Below the pieces are notes generated by a model, which saw only the letters and a list, made by a program, of their open reading frames with translations, was not told the DNA's origin and searched no databases. From NCBI GenBank assembly GCA_002686265.1, contig NZBA01000008.1:28800-92799 (forward strand): a stretch of 64,000 bases of DNA, given 5' to 3'. The position numbers and the translations under genes are program-made. Every line of letters starts with the position of its first letter. The first letter of the stretch is position 1. Shown one piece after another: positions 59,482 through 64,000 of the stretch. This DNA is from Planctomycetota bacterium. GTDB lineage: Bacteria; Planctomycetota; UBA1135; GCA-002686595.

Positions 59482-61632
59482 TTGAAGGGCACGCCCCTCG
59501 CCGTCCTGCTGCTGCTCCCCGCCTTGGGAGCGGTCACCGCGGGAGCCCTGGGCGCGACCGACCCCGCCGCCGGCGAGGCGGCCCTCGGCGGTTGGGTCGG
59601 CGTGGGCCTCGTGCCGCTCGCCCTCCTCCTCCTCGCCCGCCCACCCGCCTCGCGCCCGGGAGCGGCCGCTCTCGCGCCCGCCCTGCTCGCCGTCGCTCTG
59701 CTCTCGTGGCTGGCGAGCAACGGCGAGGGGGACGGGTTGGAGCGCGCGCGGGCGTTGATCCTGCTGGCTGGGGGCGCCTTGGCCGCCATCGCGGCGGCGG
59801 GGCTCGACGAGGGCGGACGGCGCACCCTCGTGCGCGGCGCCGTCGTCCTCGCCCTGCTCGCCTCGGCCACGGATCTCGCCGGGCTCCCCGGTGTTGCCGG
59901 CGGCTTCGCCGGCAACACCGGGGAGCTCTCCGACGCCGTGCTGCCCGGCGCCCTGTGCGGAGCGGCCCTCGCCTGCACGGGCCACGGCGCTTGGCGCCTC
60001 GCGGGAGGCGCGGCGGCGGTGCTGCTGTGGGTGCACGCCGTGCGCACGCCGGTGAGCGCGGCCTTGGTCACCGGGAGCATCGCGCTCGTCGGCGCGAGCC
60101 TGGCGGCCTTGCGCGGTCCCCGCCGCCACGCCCCGGCCCTTGCGACCGCGGCCACGGTCTTCGTCGCGGGAGCCGCCTTCCTCGTCGCCGGAGCCCTCGG
60201 CGAGCGCGGAGCGGCACCGGCCACGACGCCCGCCGCCGCCGCGCCCGGAGACACCGGCGGCATCGAAGTGCGGGCGAGGATCTGGACGCGCACGGTAGCG
60301 ATGACCCTCGAGGACCCGTGGCTGGGCGTGGGGCCCGGGCAGTTCGCGGTGCGCTTCCCGTTGCACCGCGATCCGATCGAGATCGAGCTCTCCTCGCACG
60401 GTCGCCGTCAGGAGCAAGAGCGCGAAGTCGAGCACCCGCACAACGACCTGCTGTTGCTCGCCGGCGAGTCAGGCCTCCCTGGCGCCTTGATCTGGCTGGT
60501 CCTGGCCGCGGCGGCCGGCGCCTCGGCGCTGCGCGCCCTGCGCTCGGGAGACGAGGTCGCCTGCGCCCTGGCCCTGGGAGGTACGGGAGCCCTGGTGGCC
60601 GGGCTCTTCAACGCGACGCTGCTCTACAACCCGGTGGCCTCGGTCGTCGGCTTCGCCCTGCTCGGCGCCCTGCTCGGCGGCGGGCCGCCCGCGCCGGGCG
60701 CCCGGTCACGCCGCCTGCCCGTGCGCCTCGCCGGTCTGGCCTTCCTGGCCTTGGCCGTCTGGCCGGCCCTCGGCCTCGCGCGGCACGGCCTGGCCCTGGC
60801 GTCGATCGCCGGCCCACCCCCGCCGACCGCGGTCGAGGTCGAGCGAGCGCTGGAGCGAGCCCTGGCCGCCCGCGCGGATTCCGCCGTCGCTCTGTCCCTG
60901 CGGGCGCGCCTGCTGGAACGCACCGGCGCCGAGGAAGAGGAGGTCCTCGCCGCCTGGCGAGCCGTGCTGGCCCTTCGCCCCCATCGCGTCGAGCCGCTGC
61001 TTCAGTCGGGCGTGCACCACGCCCGACGCGGCGATCTGAGTGAGGCGCGGGAGCTGTTCGAGGCCACCCTCGCGGTGGATGCCCGACACCCCGCGGCGCT
61101 GCGCAACCGCGCCTGGCTCGAGCTCTCCGCCGGTGACGGCGAGCGCGGCCTAGCCGCCCTCGAGACCGCCCGCGCCGCGGGACGCACCGACGCCCTGTGG
61201 CTGACCGAGACCGGCGCCAAGCTGCTCTTGATGGGACGCGAGCACGAGGGAGCCGCGACCCTCGCCCTGGCCCACGAGCGACTGGGTGGACTGACCGGCG
61301 AGACGGCCTGGGCCCTCTCGCGCGAGTACCGCACCAAGGACGCGGCCCTGGTCGCCGACGCCCTCGAGAGCCGGGCCCATCTCCTGTGGGCGCGCGAGCA
61401 TGCCGACGACGCGCGCTGGGAGGACGCCTACCGCTCTCTGCGCCAGGTCCTGCGCATCGCCCGCCGGCATCTCACCGGCGGCCCCGCGCCCGTGCGCCTG
61501 GAGCTGGGGGCGGCCCTGTGGCGCGCCCGCATGCCCGAGCAGGCGCGGGCGATGGTCGCCGACCTCACCGACCGCACACCGCTCCTCGCCCGCCTGCCGG
61601 CCTGGGTGGCCGAGGCCCTGGCGGAGATGTAG
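59482..61632 (+). CDS. O-antigen-ligase-like membrane protein with TPR tail
   Basis: The start is TTG 59482 with GGAGAAG about 5-11 bases upstream. The first about 430 residues are membrane-spanning (about 11 hydrophobic segments) and include the Wzy_C/O-antigen-ligase motif EHPHNDLLLLAGESGLPGALIW plus the preceding DPWLGVGPGQFAVRFP. The C-terminal about 280 residues are helical TPR-like repeats (SEARELFEATLAVDARHPAAL and similar). This combination is seen in planctomycete and deltaproteobacterial ligase-like proteins; substrate (lipid A-linked polymer, teichoic-like or protein glycan) cannot be inferred. The gene follows ftsY after 20 bp. Confidence 0.82.
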   Translation: MKGTPLAVLLLLPALGAVTAGALGATDPAAGEAALGGWVGVGLVPLALLLLARPPASRPGAAALAPALLAVALLSWLASNGEGDGLERARALILLAGGALAAIAAAGLDEGGRRTLVRGAVVLALLASATDLAGLPGVAGGFAGNTGELSDAVLPGALCGAALACTGHGAWRLAGGAAAVLLWVHAVRTPVSAALVTGSIALVGASLAALRGPRRHAPALATAATVFVAGAAFLVAGALGERGAAPATTPAAAAPGDTGGIEVRARIWTRTVAMTLEDPWLGVGPGQFAVRFPLHRDPIEIELSSHGRRQEQEREVEHPHNDLLLLAGESGLPGALIWLVLAAAAGASALRALRSGDEVACALALGGTGALVAGLFNATLLYNPVASVVGFALLGALLGGGPPAPGARSRRLPVRLAGLAFLALAVWPALGLARHGLALASIAGPPPPTAVEVERALERALAARADSAVALSLRARLLERTGAEEEEVLAAWRAVLALRPHRVEPLLQSGVHHARRGDLSEARELFEATLAVDARHPAALRNRAWLELSAGDGERGLAALETARAAGRTDALWLTETGAKLLLMGREHEGAATLALAHERLGGLTGETAWALSREYRTKDAALVADALESRAHLLWAREHADDARWEDAYRSLRQVLRIARRHLTGGPAPVRLELGAALWRARMPEQARAMVADLTDRTPLLARLPAWVAEALAEM

Positions 61633-61756
61633 TACGCTCTGCCATGGGCGCGGCGGTTTTCCTGGCCCGAGACCGAAACTCGGCGCCGGGCGCCCGTATC
61701 TAGGAAAGACCCCGCGGGCGGGTCGCACGTGCCCCATCGACCCTTCAAGACCACTC

Positions 61757-62482
61757 ATGCAAGCCTCCCAGAGCAGCGGCGAGAGCGCGAACCGCCACGA
61801 GCGAATCCTGGTCGTCGAGGACGAGGAGAACCTGGCCCTAGGCATCCGCGACGCCCTCGAGCACGCCGGCTTCACGGTCGAGGTGGCCCTCGACGGCCCC
61901 TCGGGCCTCGAGGCCGCGCGCTCGGGCGCCCACGGCCTGATGGTGTTGGACCTGATGCTGCCGGGGATGAGCGGCCTCGAGATCCTCGAGCAGGTGCGCA
62001 CGGAGAAGCGCGATTTGCGCGTCTTGATCCTGACCGCGCGGGCCAACGAGGCGGACGTGGTGCGCGGGCTCGACATGGGCGCCGACGACTACATGTGTAA
62101 GCCCTTCGCTCCACGCGAGCTGGTGGCGCGCGTCGCGGCCCAGTTCCGCCGCCGGGAGATCGACACCTCGCCCCCGCCGCAACTGGAGCTACCCGGCGGC
62201 ATCTCGGTCGACCTCGAGCGCCTGGAGGTCCACCGCGACGGCGGTGTGCAGCAGCTCACTCCGCGCGAGGGCGACATCCTGCGCTACCTGATCCAGAACG
62301 CTCACCGGGTGGTGACACGCGACGATCTCCTGGTCGATGTCTGGCACTACAGCAACGGCAAGGTGGAGACGCGCACGGTAGACATCCACATCGTCGGACT
62401 CCGTCGGAAGGTCGAGCCCAACCCCTCCAGCCCGTCGCTGATCCAGACGGTGCGGGGCAAGGGCTACCGTTGGTACAGCTGA
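61757..62482 (+). CDS. OmpR/PhoB-family response regulator
   Basis: The 241-residue protein has a receiver domain (ILVVEDEENLALGIRDAL, phospho-Asp in MVLDLMLPGMSG, Lys in YMCKPFAPREL) and a winged-helix DNA-binding domain (LTPREGDILRYLIQNAHRVV, then VDIHIVGLRRKVE). The ATG at 61757 leaves a short Ser-rich leader. The histidine-kinase start is predicted to overlap its last codons, so the pair is coupled. Its target genes are unknown. Confidence 0.95.
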   Translation: MQASQSSGESANRHERILVVEDEENLALGIRDALEHAGFTVEVALDGPSGLEAARSGAHGLMVLDLMLPGMSGLEILEQVRTEKRDLRVLILTARANEADVVRGLDMGADDYMCKPFAPRELVARVAAQFRRREIDTSPPPQLELPGGISVDLERLEVHRDGGVQQLTPREGDILRYLIQNAHRVVTRDDLLVDVWHYSNGKVETRTVDIHIVGLRRKVEPNPSSPSLIQTVRGKGYRWYS

Positions 62483-64000
62483 GCTTCCAGCACAGGCGGA
62501 CGGCGCTCGCCCTCTACGGCCTGCTGCTCGTGCTCCCCACGGCGGTGCTGGGAGTGCTCCACTGGCGCCAGCTGATCCAGGACCACGAACACAGCCTGGA
62601 AGCCGTTCCCTGGGAGGTCTACGACGCCGGTCGCCGCCTCGCCGAGGCGGTACACGATGAGCTGCACCAGCTCGTGGGGAACGAAAACCACCGTCCCTGG
62701 TATCACTACCGTGAGGCCTTCTTCCCGCCGGGGACGATCGGCACCGACTTCGCCCTGGTGCGCTCGCCCCTCGCCTTCGAGCCGGCGCCTTTGGGGATCC
62801 TGGCCTGGTTCACCTACGAGTTCTCGGCCGGAGCGGAGGCGTCCGTGACCCTGTTCGGCGGAGCCGACGATCCGGAGGAGTGGGAGCGCCGACGGGGCGC
62901 GCTGCTGGCCACCGCCGCCGAGCTGGTGATCCACGACCACGACGGCGGGAACTTCCAGAGCGTGACGCGCTTCCCCGCCGGGCGCGAGACGCGCCTCACT
63001 CTCTCGGTGGCGGCCATCAACCACAGCGCGGAGACGGACGTGCAGTGCATGCTGGCCGAGCTAGTCCACCTGCGCACCCTCGAGAGCAGCGAGATCGACG
63101 TCAACCAGTACGGCTTCCACCTGCGCTTCTTCCTCGAGGACGACGGCACGCCGCGCCTGATCGCCACGCGCCGCGTGCTACTCACGGGCAGCTCGCTCCT
63201 CGACGAGATGCCCGACTGCTTCTCGACCTTACGCGAGGGCGCCTACATCGTGCAGGGCTTCTTCGTCGATCCCCAGTGGCTCTTCGCGGAGGTCCCCGCC
63301 GAGGCCGCCGCGCGAGTGCTCGACGGCTCTCAACGCTTCTTGCCGGCAGGGCACGAGCCGCCCGCGGCCGCCATCGACGAGGAGATAGGACACGTCCACC
63401 TGGTCAGGGAGCTGGGATTCGAGACCTACTCCCCCACGGATCGCGCCTTCGGCGCCCTGCACGTAGCGATCGACACCGGGGACCTCGAGCGGCGCTTCGA
63501 GCTCCAGGCGCGCCGCTTCCTGGGAGTGGCCGCGATGCTCGGCTTGTCGCTCGTCACCGGTCTGGTGCTCCTGTTGCGCTCGGTGCGCCGCGACCTCGAA
63601 TACGCCCACCAGACCGAGAACTTCGTCGCTTCGGTCACACACGAGCTGCGCACGCCGGTGTCCGCCATCCGGCTCTACGGAGAGATGCTGCGCGACGGCT
63701 GGGCACGCGACCCTGAGCGCCAGGCCGACTACCACCGGCGCATAGTGGCCGAGGCCGAGCGCCTCGAGACGATGGTCCAGCGCGTGCTCGAGAAGGGCCA
63801 GCTGGCGGGAGTAGGGCTCGAGCCGGAGCCGGCGGACCTCAACGCCACCCTGGAACCAGTGCTCGAAGGCCTGCTCGAGGAGCGCGAGGGTGCGGCGGAT
63901 GATCTGGACCTGGAGCTTGCCGAGGACCTGCCTCCGGTGATGCTGACCGCGGAGGCGGTGAGCTCGATCGTATGCAACCTGGTCGAGAACGCGCGCAAGT
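62470..64000 (+). CDS. Sensor histidine kinase, cut by the window edge
   Basis: An open frame runs from TTG 62470 past the end of the window (about 510 codons seen). A membrane helix lies at about 12-30 (ALALYGLLLVLPTAVLGVL). A large extracytoplasmic sensor region of about 320 residues follows. A second membrane helix (FLGVAAMLGLSLVTGLVLLL) leads to the H box ASVTHELRTPVSAIRLYGEM with phospho-His at residue 391. The N box IVCNLVENARK is at the window end, so the ATP-binding lid and G boxes are outside. The start could also be CTG at 62479; TTG is preferred because it keeps more upstream sequence. Partner of the preceding response regulator. Confidence 0.9.
   Translation, partial: MVQLSFQHRRTALALYGLLLVLPTAVLGVLHWRQLIQDHEHSLEAVPWEVYDAGRRLAEAVHDELHQLVGNENHRPWYHYREAFFPPGTIGTDFALVRSPLAFEPAPLGILAWFTYEFSAGAEASVTLFGGADDPEEWERRRGALLATAAELVIHDHDGGNFQSVTRFPAGRETRLTLSVAAINHSAETDVQCMLAELVHLRTLESSEIDVNQYGFHLRFFLEDDGTPRLIATRRVLLTGSSLLDEMPDCFSTLREGAYIVQGFFVDPQWLFAEVPAEAAARVLDGSQRFLPAGHEPPAAAIDEEIGHVHLVRELGFETYSPTDRAFGALHVAIDTGDLERRFELQARRFLGVAAMLGLSLVTGLVLLLRSVRRDLEYAHQTENFVASVTHELRTPVSAIRLYGEMLRDGWARDPERQADYHRRIVAEAERLETMVQRVLEKGQLAGVGLEPEPADLNATLEPVLEGLLEEREGAADDLDLELAEDLPPVMLTAEAVSSIVCNLVENARK

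Overview
The window is a GC-rich bacterial chromosome segment (about 70% G+C by eye), densely packed with genes and with no mobile element, rRNA, tRNA or CRISPR array that I could recognise. The gene content points to a Planctomycetota-like member of the PVC group. The pointers are a bacterial microcompartment (BMC) shell cluster with a CoA-acylating aldehyde dehydrogenase, a sulfatase-fold hydrolase, large Ig-like and TPR lipoproteins, and a complete mreBCD-PBP2-rodA cell-wall cluster. The taxonomic assignment is inference; no marker gene settles it.

Layout. 0.5-7.7 kb (minus strand): a FliA/WhiG-type sigma factor, then phoH-pgpH-like-ybeY and purA-uppS-cdsA, both with stop/start overlaps. 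7.8-13.3 kb (minus): an orphan hydantoinase-B-type protein, a GspK-like pseudopilin component, a secretin lipoprotein and a small exported protein. 13.7-16.3 kb (minus): pnp and rpsO with structured intergenic RNA. 16.6-20.4 kb (minus): two lipoproteins, one large with SbsA-type Ig-like domains. 20.7-24.5 kb (plus): two adjacent TPR proteins that look like distant paralogues. 24.6-31.1 kb (minus): the BMC operon, read as BMC-H1, aldehyde dehydrogenase, BMC-H2, tandem BMC-like protein, two BMC-P vertex proteins, BMC-T, ACT-domain protein, UPF0210 protein. A good promoter candidate lies at 31078-31106. 31.2-33.0 kb (minus): a membrane-anchored amidohydrolase and a truncated SGNH-like protein. 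33.2-37.2 kb (plus): a nucleotide-sugar dehydrogenase, a sulfatase-fold hydrolase and an APC permease. 37.2-44.6 kb (minus): mreB, mreC, mreD, PBP2 (unusually long) and rodA. 44.9-49.2 kb (minus): a coiled-coil membrane protein and a small membrane protein with a strong promoter, then moeA and lnt. 49.2-57.5 kb (plus): an RND membrane-fusion lipoprotein and two tandem RND permeases. 57.5-61.6 kb (plus): ribH, nusB, ftsY and an O-antigen-ligase-like protein with TPRs. 61.8 kb to the end (plus): an OmpR-type response regulator and a histidine kinase cut by the window edge.

Working together. The elongation genes form one coupled block: mreC/mreD, mreD/PBP2 and PBP2/rodA each overlap by four bases. 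The BMC operon has shell tiles, vertex proteins and one cargo enzyme but no aldolase, diol dehydratase, phosphotransacylase or alcohol dehydrogenase, so the core reaction must be encoded elsewhere or be unusual. UPF0210 and an N-terminally extended ACT protein close the operon and are the most interesting candidates here for a new BMC-linked function. Starts at GTG and TTG that overlap the preceding TGA are frequent and were used to fix many gene boundaries.
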